Counted from the stretch's first letter, positions 33,795 to 42,870 are shown. The stretch: DNA of 64,000 nucleotides from Anaerolineae bacterium (GCA_023382655.1 JAHDWK010000010.1:62001-126000); one strand, 5' to 3'. Made by a program: numbers and translations. The notes: generated from the sequence alone by a model not told the origin.

Positions 33795-35321
33795 TTACTG
33801 TCCAGGTATCGCCAACTGCGGCGCACAATTTTCATCTTTCACCTGCTGCAAGAACCAGTCCGCCGGGTCTTGAGCCGCCACCTGCACACAGAGTTTGTAC
33901 TCGGCCCCTGCCCGCGCTAACAAAGTCGCTGTTTCGGCGTCACCCGGCGGCAAGTCGGTGCGTCGGGCGCGCAGGGCGGCCTGGCTCTGATACAACGCCC
34001 CCAGGCTGGCGTGGGCCAGTCCTTGCTGGCGGTAATCGTCTACGGCCGTCAGCGCCAACCCTTCCTGGAAAACCGTCAATGCCTGCTGGTAATAGCCTGT
34101 GGCCTGCCCATACTGCTGCATCTCCTCGGCCACCACCGCCTGCAACAGGAGCGTTGCCCCCAGCGCCAGATGCGCTTTCACGGCCGTCTGGTCAGCCGAT
34201 GCTGCCGGAGCCAGGGAGATGGCCTGTTGGTAAGCGGCCGCCGCCTGGCTGATTTCGGCTTGCACGGCCGTGTAAGCGACCTGTACGGAGGGTGAGGCCA
34301 GCCCTTCGGCCTGTTTGTGCGCCGCCAACTCGGTGCGCAACCGTTCCGCTTTTTCACGGTGATAATTGCCCAGACCCACATAGGCACGGCCGTAGCCGGG
34401 ATTGAGTTTGAGCGCCATTTGTATCGGCTCATACACCGCCACTTCATCCACCTCACCATCCAGCCACAAGAAATAGGCTTCACGGCTGAGGAAGAGATAG
34501 AGAATCTCCTTGCCCTCGTCATCGCGCCAATCCGGCAGCCGCTCGGCCGCCTGAAACTGGGCCAGCGCCCGATCAGGATACCCGGCAAATTCCCAGGCCA
34601 GCCCCAACGTAAACAGCGCCAACGCTTTAGTGCGGTCGCTCAGGCGTGGGTTCACCTTTAACGAATCGGCCAGGGTGTCCAGCGAAGCGGGCACGGGAAT
34701 GGGCGCGCCTAGTTGGTACGCCCCCACCAGGTCACCCGCTTCGCGCAGATCGCGTACATAAAACTCCGGCGTCAATTGGTCGCCTGCGGCCGTTGTTTCC
34801 AGGTGGCCATAGATGATGACGTGGGCGTTGATGCGTTCGGCCAGAGCCGCAGCATTGGCTTTGCGCGCCGCGGCTGTCTGCCCGGTAATCGGGCCAAGTT
34901 TGACCCCCAACCCGACCTCATCATGCCACAGTTCGGCATTGACCTCGGTAAACAGAGTGGCAAATTCCTGGTCTATACGGCCGTACAAGACCCGGCTGAG
35001 AGATTCACCCTTTGCCGATGGCTGGATACGGCCGTCAGCGTCCATTTGCCCAAACTCGGCAATGGCAATGTTAAATTCACCGCTCATCTCGGTGGGGCCG
35101 CGCTGCTGCCATTGCTGCCAGCCCATGTACACCGCCACCAACCCGGCCAACAACAAAAAGGGAAAAGTGGGCAGGGTCAGGTGACCAATCTGGACAACAT
35201 TAGCGCCAACAACCACATGACGGGCATTGCTACCCACATTGACGTGGTACACGTCACCCATGCTTTCCAGGCCCCAAAAGCGGCGGAAACCCTTGCGACA
35301 CATAAGTAACCAGCGTTTCAT
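33795..35321 (-). CDS. Membrane protein with N-terminal VG motif and C-terminal TPR repeats
   Basis: The 508-residue protein has four parts. The N-terminus carries YHVNVGSNARHVVVGANVVQ (residues 25-44), a beta motif also found in the neighbouring EAD protein. One membrane helix follows (about 52-69). A globular domain starts FNIAIAEFGQMDADGRIQPS and resembles the FlgO/TolB-N-like fronts of other TPR proteins. From about residue 235 the rest is TPR-like helical repeats (FTLGLAWEFAGYPDRALAQF, AYVGLGNYHREKAERL, ASLGALYQSQAALRAR). ATG 35321 is used; ATG 35261 (MGDVYHVNVG) is an alternative that would make the two motif-bearing proteins start alike. Confidence 0.75.
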   Translation of the reverse strand: MKRWLLMCRKGFRRFWGLESMGDVYHVNVGSNARHVVVGANVVQIGHLTLPTFPFLLLAGLVAVYMGWQQWQQRGPTEMSGEFNIAIAEFGQMDADGRIQPSAKGESLSRVLYGRIDQEFATLFTEVNAELWHDEVGLGVKLGPITGQTAAARKANAAALAERINAHVIIYGHLETTAAGDQLTPEFYVRDLREAGDLVGAYQLGAPIPVPASLDTLADSLKVNPRLSDRTKALALFTLGLAWEFAGYPDRALAQFQAAERLPDWRDDEGKEILYLFLSREAYFLWLDGEVDEVAVYEPIQMALKLNPGYGRAYVGLGNYHREKAERLRTELAAHKQAEGLASPSVQVAYTAVQAEISQAAAAYQQAISLAPAASADQTAVKAHLALGATLLLQAVVAEEMQQYGQATGYYQQALTVFQEGLALTAVDDYRQQGLAHASLGALYQSQAALRARRTDLPPGDAETATLLARAGAEYKLCVQVAAQDPADWFLQQVKDENCAPQLAIPGQ

Positions 35322-35342
35322 CTTTTTTACTTCATACCGTTC

Positions 35343-35377
35343 AGACCTGACAGGTTTTTCCCAAACCTGTCAGGTCT
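35343..35377. repeat. Inverted repeat AGACCTGACAGGTTT
   Basis: Perfect 15-bp arms (35343-35357 and 35363-35377) with a 5-base loop, between the EAD and TPR genes. From memory similar ACCTGTCAGG palindromes occur in other phyla. Confidence 0.88.
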
Positions 35378-35385
35378 CTAGACAA

Positions 35386-36069
35386 TCAATTCTCAACAAA
35401 AGCAAAAGGACGCAGTTCGCGGCAGCGCGCGGCCAGTTCGGCGATACGGCCGTGCCGCACGCAATAAGCCACCAGTTCCCGCGCTTTGTCACTTTTACCT
35501 TCGCCATACAGGTTATCAAAATCAATGTGCATGTCGAAGCACAACGTGCGCAGTTCACCCGCATCAAACAGGCTGCTCAACACCTGGCGCAGCGCCACCA
35601 GATTCAGCGGCGACCCATCCACCTCGTAATGCGCGGCGCGGTTTTCCACCCACTTCATCATGCTCTCACCGGCCTGGTTGATAACGGCCGTGGCGGGCAC
35701 AGACATAAACAAAGGCAGCAAAACCCCGGCCAATGATGGCGTCCGGGTCAACAGCCAGGTACCGGCCATCATCATAATATCGGTGCTGGGACGGCCGTCT
35801 GTTTCCGTCTTCAGCAATTCCTGGCGCAGCAGCCGTGCATGAAAGAGCGCCATGTGCGTTTCATAGGGAGAGAGCAGACGGGTAGCCTGCGCCAATGCTG
35901 CTTCAAAATCGGCCAACAGGGTCGTCAACCACTGGCGCTCCGTGAGCGGTGCGCCAGGCTGGTCAACCTGCATCTGAATACGCTCACCTACCGCCACGCC
36001 AGTGGCATTGTCGCCAATCGTCACCTGATAATTTTTTCCGACCGGTTGATTACGCATGATGTTTTCCAT
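35386..36069 (-). CDS. Effector-associated-domain (EAD, death-like) adaptor protein
   Basis: The 227-residue protein starts MENIMRNQPVG and continues with NYQVTIGDNATGVAVGERIQ, the same beta motif as in the TPR membrane protein downstream. The centre is helical (VLLPLFMSVPATAVINQAGE). The last 65 residues (LRQVLSSLFDAGELRTLCFD, then GEGKSDKARELVAYCVRHGR) match, as I remember them, the death-like effector-associated domains that couple sensors and effectors in bacterial conflict systems. It has no enzymatic domain, so it is likely an adaptor. AGGAG precedes ATG 36069 by eight bases. It is the first gene of the four-gene run. Confidence 0.72.
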   Translation of the reverse strand: MENIMRNQPVGKNYQVTIGDNATGVAVGERIQMQVDQPGAPLTERQWLTTLLADFEAALAQATRLLSPYETHMALFHARLLRQELLKTETDGRPSTDIMMMAGTWLLTRTPSLAGVLLPLFMSVPATAVINQAGESMMKWVENRAAHYEVDGSPLNLVALRQVLSSLFDAGELRTLCFDMHIDFDNLYGEGKSDKARELVAYCVRHGRIAELAARCRELRPFAFVEN

Positions 36070-36091
36070 TACTGAACTCCTGTTACTAAGC

Positions 36092-36140
36092 ACTAGCCAG
36101 ATCCTAACGATTTTCTGAAACCCTTAGAGTCTTCCAATCT
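36092..36140. repeat. Decayed half of the AAACCCTTAGGGTCT palindrome
   Basis: TTTTCTGAAACCCTTAGAGTCT (36110-36131 region) matches the right arm and loop of the palindrome at 39728-39761, with a degenerate left arm. It lies upstream of the EAD gene. Confidence 0.5.
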
Positions 36141-36205
36141 ATCTATGAAGAAAGCATACCGGCACAACGTTGACCTATCGTTGAATTTCTAAAGAGGTAG
36201 CAGGT

Positions 36206-36262
36206 GGCAAGTGACAGGTTGCCGGCAATCAGTTGCCACCTGCAACTTGCCACCTGCCACCC
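36206..36262. repeat. GGTGGCAA/TTGCCACC nested inverted repeat
   Basis: Copies of GGTGGCAAGT, GTTGCCACC and AACTTGCCACC make a nested imperfect stem directly upstream of the tex promoter region. Confidence 0.7.
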
Positions 36263-36276
36263 GCGCCCTTCCCCGT

Positions 36277-36282
36277 TATAAT
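36277..36282 (+). promoter_or_regulatory. -10 box of tex (leaderless)
   Basis: TATAAT ends 7 bases before ATG 36290. There is no ribosome binding site and no clear -35 box, so a leaderless transcript is likely. Confidence 0.55.
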
Positions 36283-36289
36283 TCCCTCC

Positions 36290-38410
36290 ATGACACACGC
36301 AGACCAGATTGCCCCCCTCTTAAAAGTGAAAGTTAGCCAGGTCACGGCCGTTATCGAACTGCTCGATCACGGCAATACCATCCCCTTCGTCGCCCGCTAC
36401 CGCAAAGAAGCCACCGGCAGCCTGGACGAAGAGCAAATCCGCGCCATCAGCGACCACCTCACCCGGCTGCGCAATCTGGACGAACGCCGCCAAACCATCC
36501 TCAACACCGTCCGCGAACAGGAAAAGCTGACGCCCGAACTGGAAGCGCAGATTCAGGCCGCCGCCACCCTCACCGCACTGGAAGACCTCTACCAGCCCTA
36601 CAAACCCAAACGGCACACCCGCGCCTCCGCCGCCCGCGAAAAAGGGCTGGAGCCTTTAGCCCATCTCATCCTGGCGCAAACGCAGTCTGACCAGACGGCC
36701 GTGCAAATTGCCACTCCCTTCCTCAGCGAAGCCGTGCCCACGCCTGACGAAGCCTTAGCCGGGGCGCGGGATATTGTGGCCGAGGTGATTAGCGACACAG
36801 CCGTTGTGCGCCACACCCTGCGCGAAAAAACGATGCAGTACGGCACCCTCGTCTGCCAAAAAATCGCCGACGCCAAAGACGAACGCCAGGTCTACGAACT
36901 GTACTACGACTTCCAGAGCCGCTTTGACCGCCTCAAACCGTATCAAACACTCGCCATTAATCGCGGCGAAGCGGGAAAAGTGCTGCGTGTCACCATTGAC
37001 ATCCCTGAACGCGACTGGATATTGGCGGTGCGCACCGGCTTCCGCCCCGACCGCCGCTCGCCACTGGCCGACCAGTTGCAGCAGGCCATGGACGATGCCA
37101 CCCACCGCCTGCTCATCCCGGCCATCGAACGCGACGTGCGCCGCACCATCACCGAAACCGCCGAAACCCACGCCATCCACGTCTTCGCCGACAACCTGCG
37201 CGGCCTGCTCAGCCAGCCGCCATTAGCCGGGCACACCGTCCTGGCCATTGACCCGGCGTACCGTACTGGCTGCAAAACGGCCGTGATAGACCCCACCGGT
37301 AAATTGCTGGAAACCAGTACCATCTACCCCCACCAGCCGCAAAACCGGCGCGATGACGCCCTGAAAATGCTGGCCCTGCTCGTGCAGCGCCATCACGTCA
37401 GCCTCATCGCCATCGGCAACGGCACCGCCTCCCGCGAGACAGAGCAGCTCGTGGCCGACCTGACGCGCCAGATTCATACCGTCCACTACCTGATGGTGAA
37501 CGAGGCTGGGGCCAGCGTCTACAGCGCCAGCCCCCTGGCAAAGGAAGAACTGCCCGACCTGGATGTGAGCATACGCGGTGCGGTTTCCATTGGCCGCCGC
37601 GCCCAAGACCCGCTGGCCGAACTGGTGAAAATTGACCCCAAATCCATCGGCGTGGGGTTATACCAGCACGACGTAAACCAGAAGCAGTTGTCCGAATCGT
37701 TGACCGGCGTGGTGGAATCGGTGGTCAACCGGGTGGGTGTGGACGTGAATACCGCCTCCCCCGCCCTGCTGACTTATATCTCCGGCATCGGCCCCAAGCT
37801 GGCCAAAAGCATCGTGGAATATCGGAACGAACACGGCCGTTTTCCCACCCGCGACACCCTCAAAAAAGTACACGGCCTGGGCAGCAAAGCGTTTGAACAA
37901 TCGGCCGGTTTTCTGCGCATCCGCGACGGCGAAAATCCGCTGGACGCCAGCGCCATCCACCCCGAAAGCTACAACGTCGCCACCACCCTGCTCGCCCGCG
38001 TCGGCCTGAAACCAGACAGCACCCCCGCCCAGCGCGAACTGGCATTGGCGGCGCTCAAACCTACGGCCGTCCTCGCCACCGAACTGAACACCGGCCTGCC
38101 CACCCTGCAAGACATCTTCGCCCAACTCATCCGCCCCGGCCGCGATCCCCGCGAAGATTTACCCCTCCCCCTCCTGCGCAGCGACGTGCTTTCGCTAGAC
38201 GATTTGCAGCCCGGTATGCGGCTCAACGGCACGGTGCGTAACGTGGTGGACTTTGGCGCGTTTATTGACATCGGCGTCAAACAAGACGGCCTGCTGCACC
38301 GCAGCCAGATTCCCCGCCGCGCGGCCCTCAACGTCGGTGATGTGTTGGAAGTGGCCGTCCTCTCCGTAGACAAACAACGCAACCGCATCGGCCTCGGTTG
38401 GGCAGAATAG
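36290..38410 (+). CDS. tex: Tex-family RNA-binding transcription accessory protein
   Basis: Tex is a multidomain nucleic-acid-binding protein related to eukaryotic Spt6. The 706-residue protein has the helical Tex N-domain (NTIPFVARYRKEATGSLDEE), a YqgF-like RNase H domain (VLAIDPAYRTGCKTAVIDPT), helix-hairpin-helix segments (LTYISGIGPKLAKSIVEYRN, then KVHGLGSKAFEQSAGFL) and a C-terminal S1 domain (GMRLNGTVRNVVDFGAFIDI, GVKQDGLLHRSQI). ATG 36290 is chosen because a -10 box is 7 bases upstream; the frame is open from 36233 through repeat sequence. A terminator-like palindrome follows. Confidence 0.95.
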   Translation: MTHADQIAPLLKVKVSQVTAVIELLDHGNTIPFVARYRKEATGSLDEEQIRAISDHLTRLRNLDERRQTILNTVREQEKLTPELEAQIQAAATLTALEDLYQPYKPKRHTRASAAREKGLEPLAHLILAQTQSDQTAVQIATPFLSEAVPTPDEALAGARDIVAEVISDTAVVRHTLREKTMQYGTLVCQKIADAKDERQVYELYYDFQSRFDRLKPYQTLAINRGEAGKVLRVTIDIPERDWILAVRTGFRPDRRSPLADQLQQAMDDATHRLLIPAIERDVRRTITETAETHAIHVFADNLRGLLSQPPLAGHTVLAIDPAYRTGCKTAVIDPTGKLLETSTIYPHQPQNRRDDALKMLALLVQRHHVSLIAIGNGTASRETEQLVADLTRQIHTVHYLMVNEAGASVYSASPLAKEELPDLDVSIRGAVSIGRRAQDPLAELVKIDPKSIGVGLYQHDVNQKQLSESLTGVVESVVNRVGVDVNTASPALLTYISGIGPKLAKSIVEYRNEHGRFPTRDTLKKVHGLGSKAFEQSAGFLRIRDGENPLDASAIHPESYNVATTLLARVGLKPDSTPAQRELALAALKPTAVLATELNTGLPTLQDIFAQLIRPGRDPREDLPLPLLRSDVLSLDDLQPGMRLNGTVRNVVDFGAFIDIGVKQDGLLHRSQIPRRAALNVGDVLEVAVLSVDKQRNRIGLGWAE

Positions 38411-38420
38411 AACAGTCGGC

Positions 38421-38457
38421 AAATTGGTTCAATCTGCAAGATTGAGCCAATTTTTAT
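38421..38457 (+). terminator. Terminator after tex (GATTGGTTCAATCT family, copy 2)
   Basis: AAATTGGTTCAATCT (38421-38435) and AGATTGAGCCAATTT (38439-38453) form a 15-bp stem with one mismatch, followed by TTTATG. It is a sister of the palindrome at 23487-23519. Confidence 0.75.
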
Positions 38458-38472
38458 GAAAGGACCTGTCAG

Positions 38473-39297
38473 ATGAAGTTATCAGAACAAGATGCTACTT
38501 TATTTTTTGATCTGATGTTTGCGCTGCAATTTTTTGTGAAGCAGCAATTGGAGTTGTTGCCGGAGGTAACCACCATAGAGGCTTATCGAGAGCTGGATGG
38601 CGAAATGCGGATGGAAATCCGCGATACGGTTTGGGAAAATGCACTCCTGATTTCAGAGTATGTGCGGCTGAATCCCGACAATTTGAGCCAGGAGCAGTTG
38701 GACATTGTAGCCGGCTGGCAGCAGTTTCGGTCCGGCAAGTTTGTTATCGAACGCCACCTGAAACAATATACCGTCTTCATTGGTGACGGAAATCAGGTGT
38801 ATGGGGTACTGGGTTTGCTGGATGACATTGAAGATATTATTCCCCGTTTTGCGCTGCCGCTGTATGTGGAGGCCGTGTTACTGCCATTTAAGGGGATGAT
38901 TGTTTACGATGGGTTGTTAGCCAGCTATGCCTTGACATTTGGTGGGGGCATGATGGCCAGTTTTAAGGAAACATATAACAAAGCCAAACGCAAAGGGGAG
39001 ATTATTGTGAGTTTTGACACGGCCGTGCAAGCCCAGGCCACCGCCAAAGCCAAAAAACCGCTCAAGGATTGGCAGCCTACCATCACCGCCCTCAACGAAC
39101 AGGCACAGACTTTGCGAGCACAATCCGGTTCACCACCCAGCTGGGGACCAGCCTTCAGCCTGGTAAAAGCCAGCCTGGCCTTGGCGGAAACGGCCGTGAC
39201 CACCCCCGAAGATTCCGAGGCACTTTGGAAACAGTACAATCGCGTCGTTCAGGCGCTCAACCGGCTGGAAGATGGTATTTATCGTACCATTGATTGA
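38473..39297 (+). CDS. Unrecognised 274-residue protein
   Basis: The family is not known to me. The protein starts MKLSEQDATLFFDLMFALQF and is helical in the first 90 residues. A mixed segment follows (VFIGDGNQVYGVLGLLDDIE, then ALPLYVEAVLLPFKGMIVYD) that looks like a folded beta domain. The last 90 residues are helical and polar. There is no signal peptide or membrane helix. An AAAGGA site precedes the ATG. The cupin gene starts 22 bp after the stop on the same strand, so the two may be co-transcribed. Confidence 0.7.
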   Translation: MKLSEQDATLFFDLMFALQFFVKQQLELLPEVTTIEAYRELDGEMRMEIRDTVWENALLISEYVRLNPDNLSQEQLDIVAGWQQFRSGKFVIERHLKQYTVFIGDGNQVYGVLGLLDDIEDIIPRFALPLYVEAVLLPFKGMIVYDGLLASYALTFGGGMMASFKETYNKAKRKGEIIVSFDTAVQAQATAKAKKPLKDWQPTITALNEQAQTLRAQSGSPPSWGPAFSLVKASLALAETAVTTPEDSEALWKQYNRVVQALNRLEDGIYRTID

Positions 39298-39319
39298 CAC
39301 AATAAAATGGAAGGCAACG

Positions 39320-39736
39320 ATGGAAAAGTTAACCTGCAAATTGATTCGTGGGGGTGAAGGGGGCACGTATACGGGGAAACAGGCTTTCACGTATAACGCC
39401 GGTATTTATGCCGAAAATACGGGAGCGCAAGGCATCTGTATGCACCTGCTGTACATTCCCCCCGGCGGCCGCGCCAAAGCGCATATGCACGAAAACCACG
39501 AGACCGCCATCTACGTTATCAGCGGCGTGACGGAGATGTGGTACGGCGAAAATCTGGAAGAGCATATGGTGATTCAAGCGGGGGATTATCTGTACATCCC
39601 GGCGGGGATGCCCCACCTTCCCTACAATCCCAGCGAGACGGAAACGGCCGTAGCCATCATCGCCCGCACCGACCCCAACGAACAAGAAAGCGTGGTGCTG
39701 CTGCCCGAACTGGAGGAACGCCACTTGAGACCCTAA
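39320..39736 (+). CDS. Cupin-domain protein
   Basis: The 138-residue protein starts MEKLTCKLIRGGEGGTYTGK and is a single cupin barrel. Motif 1 is visible as PGGRAKAHMHENHETAIYVI, with His and Glu ligands for a metal, and motif 2 as AGDYLYIPAGMPHLPYNPSE. It may bind a small metabolite or catalyse a simple isomerase or oxygenase step; the substrate is unknown. ATG 39320 follows GAAGG. The stop codon lies inside the left arm of a palindrome shared with the convergent carboxylase gene. Confidence 0.85.
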   Translation: MEKLTCKLIRGGEGGTYTGKQAFTYNAGIYAENTGAQGICMHLLYIPPGGRAKAHMHENHETAIYVISGVTEMWYGENLEEHMVIQAGDYLYIPAGMPHLPYNPSETETAVAIIARTDPNEQESVVLLPELEERHLRP

Positions 39737-39761
39737 GGGTTTTCTGAAACCCTTAGGGTCT
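39728..39761. terminator. Palindromic two-way terminator AGACCCTAAGGGTTT
   Basis: AGACCCTAAGGGTTT (39728-39742), loop TCTG and AAACCCTTAGGGTCT (39747-39761) form a perfect 15-bp stem between the convergent cupin and carboxylase genes. It supplies the last codons and stop of the cupin gene and overlaps the end of the carboxylase gene. Confidence 0.8.
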
Positions 39762-41750
39762 TTCGACGCCAATCCTGATCAATTGCGCATCCGCTTCCAC
39801 CGTATCACCCGGCTGGTAACAAATCTCCTCAACAATCCCATCACCCGCCGCGCGGATGGTATGTTCCATCTTCATCGCTTCCAGTTTCAGTAGCGCGTCC
39901 CCCCTTTTCACTGCCTGGCCCACCGTCACCAACACGGCCAATACGGAGCCGGGCATGGGGGCGCGCAATGAGCCACCGGCACCGGCGGCGGGCTGCGGTT
40001 CGGGCAGCAAGGGCACGGCCGTCAGCCGCACCACCCCCTTTTCCGTTTGCACCCACCACACATTTTGCTGGCACACGGCCGTCACCCGCTGCCGCCAACC
40101 ATCTACCGTCAATATCAATTGGCTTCCCGTCATTTCCGTTAGCAGCACATCGGCCGTATGGTCTGGTTGGGTAGATAGGGTCAGATGATAGTGATGCTGC
40201 ACACGCGGCATGGCCCCTTCGGCGATTCTCAGGGCAGGCGTTAACCGTACCTCCACCACTTCCCCATCCCCCTCATACCGATAAACCTGTGGCCGGTTGG
40301 GATTATTGCGCCAATAACCGGCATTCACGTTTAGCTGCGGCTCGTTGGCAAATTGGGCCACCGTCGCCGCTATCAGCGCCAGGGCCACATCACCAACAGG
40401 CGTCTGCCAGTTGGCAAATTGTTCGGCCAAAAAATCGGTGTGCATACGGCCGTCCACCACCTCAGGATGGCGCAGCACATCGGCCAAAAACGGGACATTG
40501 TGGGCAAAACCCAACAATACAGTTGTATCTAAAGCGCGAGTCAGGCGGCGCACGGCCGTGGCCCGGTCAACACCATAGGCAATAATTTTCGCCAGCATAG
40601 GGTCGTAATGGATGGAAACCGCGTCACCCGTTTGTAAGCTGCCATCCACCCGAATACCTTCCCCCTCCGGCGGCTGCCACAACAGCACATCCCCCGTCAC
40701 CGGCAGAAAATCGTTGGCCGGATTTTCGGCATAGAGGCGGGCTTCAATGGCGTGGCCGTGCCATTGAATTTGCGCCTGTGTTAATGGCAGCCGCTCGCCT
40801 TCCGCCACCCGAATTTGCCACTCCACCAGGTCAAGGCCTGTCACCAATTCCGTCACCGGATGCTCTACCTGCAAACGGGTATTCATCTCCAAAAAGTAGA
40901 ACTCCCCCGTTTCATCAAGCAAGAATTCGACCGTACCGGCGTTGTGATAGTTGACGGTTTGGGCGGCGCGCACGGCCGTTGCCCCCATACGCTGCCGCAG
41001 TTCTTCATTCACCGCCGGTGAAGGGGCTTCTTCAATCACCTTTTGGTGGCGGCGTTGCAGTGAGCATTCCCGGTCGCCCAGGTGAAGGAGGTTGCCGTGC
41101 TGGTCGCCAAATACCTGAATTTCCACATGCCGAGCGTGGGTCAACGCCTTTTCCAAAATCAGTTCGTCAGCGCCAAACGCCCGCTGCGCTTCGCGCCGCG
41201 CTGTTGCCAACGCTTCGGGCAGCGCGGCAGCCTCGGCCACCAGCCGCATCCCTTTGCCGCCGCCACCTGCCGCCGCTTTTACCAGTATGGGAAAACCAAT
41301 CCGTGCGGCTTCCGCCAGGAGATGTTCGTCGCTCTGATCCGCGCCACCATAACCGGGGATGATGGGCACACCCACGGCCGTGACCCGCTCCTTAGCCGCC
41401 CGTTTATTGCCCATCAACTCAATAGCTTCCGCCGATGGCCCTACAAAGATAAGACCGGCAGCGGCGCAGGCGCGGGCAAAATCCGCATTTTCCGCCAGGA
41501 AACCAAAACCGGGATGCACAGCATCCGCCCCGGCGCGCTGCGCAGCGGTGATGATAGCGGGGATATTGAGGTAGGAGTCAGGAGCGGGGGAAGGGCCAAT
41601 GTACACGGCCGTGTCTACCAGCCTGACATGAAGTGCATTTACATCCGCATCCGAATACACCGCCACCGTGCGAATTCCCAACCGGCGGCAGGTGCGGACA
41701 ATTCGGCAAGCAATCTCGCCCCGATTGGCGATGAGGAGAGAGTGGATCAT
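39753..41750 (-). CDS. Acyl-CoA carboxylase alpha subunit (biotin carboxylase + biotin carrier)
   Basis: The 665-residue subunit carboxylates its own biotin with ATP and bicarbonate. The biotin carboxylase domain is complete (LLIANRGEIACRIVRTCRRL, ATP-grasp KAAAGGGGKGMRLV, then EMNTRLQVEHPVTELVTGLD). The C-terminal biotinyl domain has the attachment Lys in LEAMKMEHTI near residue 620. The size and layout fit methylcrotonyl-CoA or geranyl-CoA carboxylase alpha rather than the short acetyl-CoA AccC. I chose ATG 41750; the frame is open to 41798 through repeat sequence, and no ribosome binding site is visible. Its partner beta subunit is at 45870-47468. Confidence 0.9.
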   Translation of the reverse strand: MIHSLLIANRGEIACRIVRTCRRLGIRTVAVYSDADVNALHVRLVDTAVYIGPSPAPDSYLNIPAIITAAQRAGADAVHPGFGFLAENADFARACAAAGLIFVGPSAEAIELMGNKRAAKERVTAVGVPIIPGYGGADQSDEHLLAEAARIGFPILVKAAAGGGGKGMRLVAEAAALPEALATARREAQRAFGADELILEKALTHARHVEIQVFGDQHGNLLHLGDRECSLQRRHQKVIEEAPSPAVNEELRQRMGATAVRAAQTVNYHNAGTVEFLLDETGEFYFLEMNTRLQVEHPVTELVTGLDLVEWQIRVAEGERLPLTQAQIQWHGHAIEARLYAENPANDFLPVTGDVLLWQPPEGEGIRVDGSLQTGDAVSIHYDPMLAKIIAYGVDRATAVRRLTRALDTTVLLGFAHNVPFLADVLRHPEVVDGRMHTDFLAEQFANWQTPVGDVALALIAATVAQFANEPQLNVNAGYWRNNPNRPQVYRYEGDGEVVEVRLTPALRIAEGAMPRVQHHYHLTLSTQPDHTADVLLTEMTGSQLILTVDGWRQRVTAVCQQNVWWVQTEKGVVRLTAVPLLPEPQPAAGAGGSLRAPMPGSVLAVLVTVGQAVKRGDALLKLEAMKMEHTIRAAGDGIVEEICYQPGDTVEADAQLIRIGVERP

Positions 41751-41754
41751 GGCG

Positions 41755-41812
41755 GTAATTGGGCAATTAGGCAATTGGGCAATTACACACTTACCCAATG
41801 ACTCAATTACCT
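41755..41812. repeat. AATTGGGCAATTA-type repeats upstream of the carboxylase gene
   Basis: GTAATTGGGCAATTAGGC and further TTGGGCAATTA words face TTACCCAATGACTCAATTACC. It is related to the element at 3090-3145 and fills the whole gap between two minus-strand genes. Confidence 0.75.
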
Positions 41813-42781
41813 TTACAGTGGCGCAATAAACGAATGGCCGGCCAACCCATCATTCATCATAAACCAGCCGGTGAGCCAGATGCGGCGGAGGGTGAGGAAG
41901 GGGGCAATGGCTTCGTGTTCATTTTCGGTTAACGGCCGTTCCGCATAGTATCCGGCGAAAAAAGCCTCCGCCAATTCCGGGTTGTGTTGGTGAATCAAGT
42001 CGCTGTTGTGCAAAAAGACAGCAATATCATACGCTCGCCAGCCGGTGCCGCACCAGTCAAAGTTGAAAAAGGTGGGCTTGTTATTCGCATCAAAAAAGAC
42101 GCTGCCACTGTGAAAATCCCCGCCAATTGGCCCCCAGCTATCGGGCGTGTGTTGTTCGTTGTTGATCAGCGCCAGGAGATCATCTTTGGCTTCCTGCGCC
42201 GAAATCAGCAGTAGTTCCAGATCGTCTTTGCGTCCTTCGTCTTCATCCCAATACCGTTTGATGCGCTGTACCGGCTTGTCTACCAAAAATTCGAGGTCTA
42301 AGATGCGCCGATCATACTTGTGCTCGTAGCTATTGGACACACGGTGAATACGCGCCATTTCCCGGCCAAAAATGTAAAGCTGCTCTTCATCGCCAATGTG
42401 CATGGCGCTTCCTTCAGCCAGACTGAAAAGGGCATAATACCGCTGTCCCTCCGGGGCTAAGATGTTGCCCAGAAAACGGCCGTCGCGCCGCGCAATGGGG
42501 TAAGAGACCGGCAGTCCTTCCTTCTCCAAGAAATTCAGCCAATCCAACTCATACAAATAATCGGACTCCTGCCGTTGCAAGCGCGTCCCCAACTGGTATA
42601 ACCGGGCTACAAACTTGGTGCCGCTGTTGGTCGTCACCAGATAATGATCATTATCCTGGGTGCGCACCATTTTGCTAAACAGCTTACACGTCACCGGCCC
42701 GCCAAAATCATATTCCCTGGCAATCAATTCTGCGAACGCCTTCGCATCCACAAACGAGCGCACTACTTTGATTGTTTCCAT
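41813..42781 (-). CDS. Aminoglycoside-phosphotransferase-family (APH/ChoK-like) protein
   Basis: The 322-residue protein has a kinase-like fold: VTTNSGTKFVARLYQLGTR for the ATP lysine, GGDFHSGSVFFD for the catalytic loop and FNFDWCGTGWRAYDIAVF for the metal-binding Asp segment. The usual Asn of the catalytic loop is Ser here, so activity or metal use may differ. Relatives phosphorylate choline, homoserine, fructosamine or aminoglycosides; the substrate is unknown. GGAGGAG precedes ATG 42781. It lies between the carboxylase alpha and acyl-CoA dehydrogenase genes on the same strand, which could tie it to the same catabolic operon. Confidence 0.82.
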   Translation of the reverse strand: METIKVVRSFVDAKAFAELIAREYDFGGPVTCKLFSKMVRTQDNDHYLVTTNSGTKFVARLYQLGTRLQRQESDYLYELDWLNFLEKEGLPVSYPIARRDGRFLGNILAPEGQRYYALFSLAEGSAMHIGDEEQLYIFGREMARIHRVSNSYEHKYDRRILDLEFLVDKPVQRIKRYWDEDEGRKDDLELLLISAQEAKDDLLALINNEQHTPDSWGPIGGDFHSGSVFFDANNKPTFFNFDWCGTGWRAYDIAVFLHNSDLIHQHNPELAEAFFAGYYAERPLTENEHEAIAPFLTLRRIWLTGWFMMNDGLAGHSFIAPL

Positions 42782-42795
42782 GTCTCCTCCATGAA

Positions 42796-42856
42796 TCAGT
42801 GAGCGGTGAGCAGTGAGTCGTCCCGCGGTCACTGCTCACTGTTTACTGCTCACTGC
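42796..42856. repeat. CAGTGAGC/GCTCACTG intergenic repeats
   Basis: Tandem CAGTGAGCGGTGAGCAGTGA words face CACTGCTCACTGTTTACTGC words, giving an imperfect stem between the acyl-CoA dehydrogenase and phosphotransferase genes. Confidence 0.75.
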
Positions 42857-42870
42857 CTACTTCATTTATT

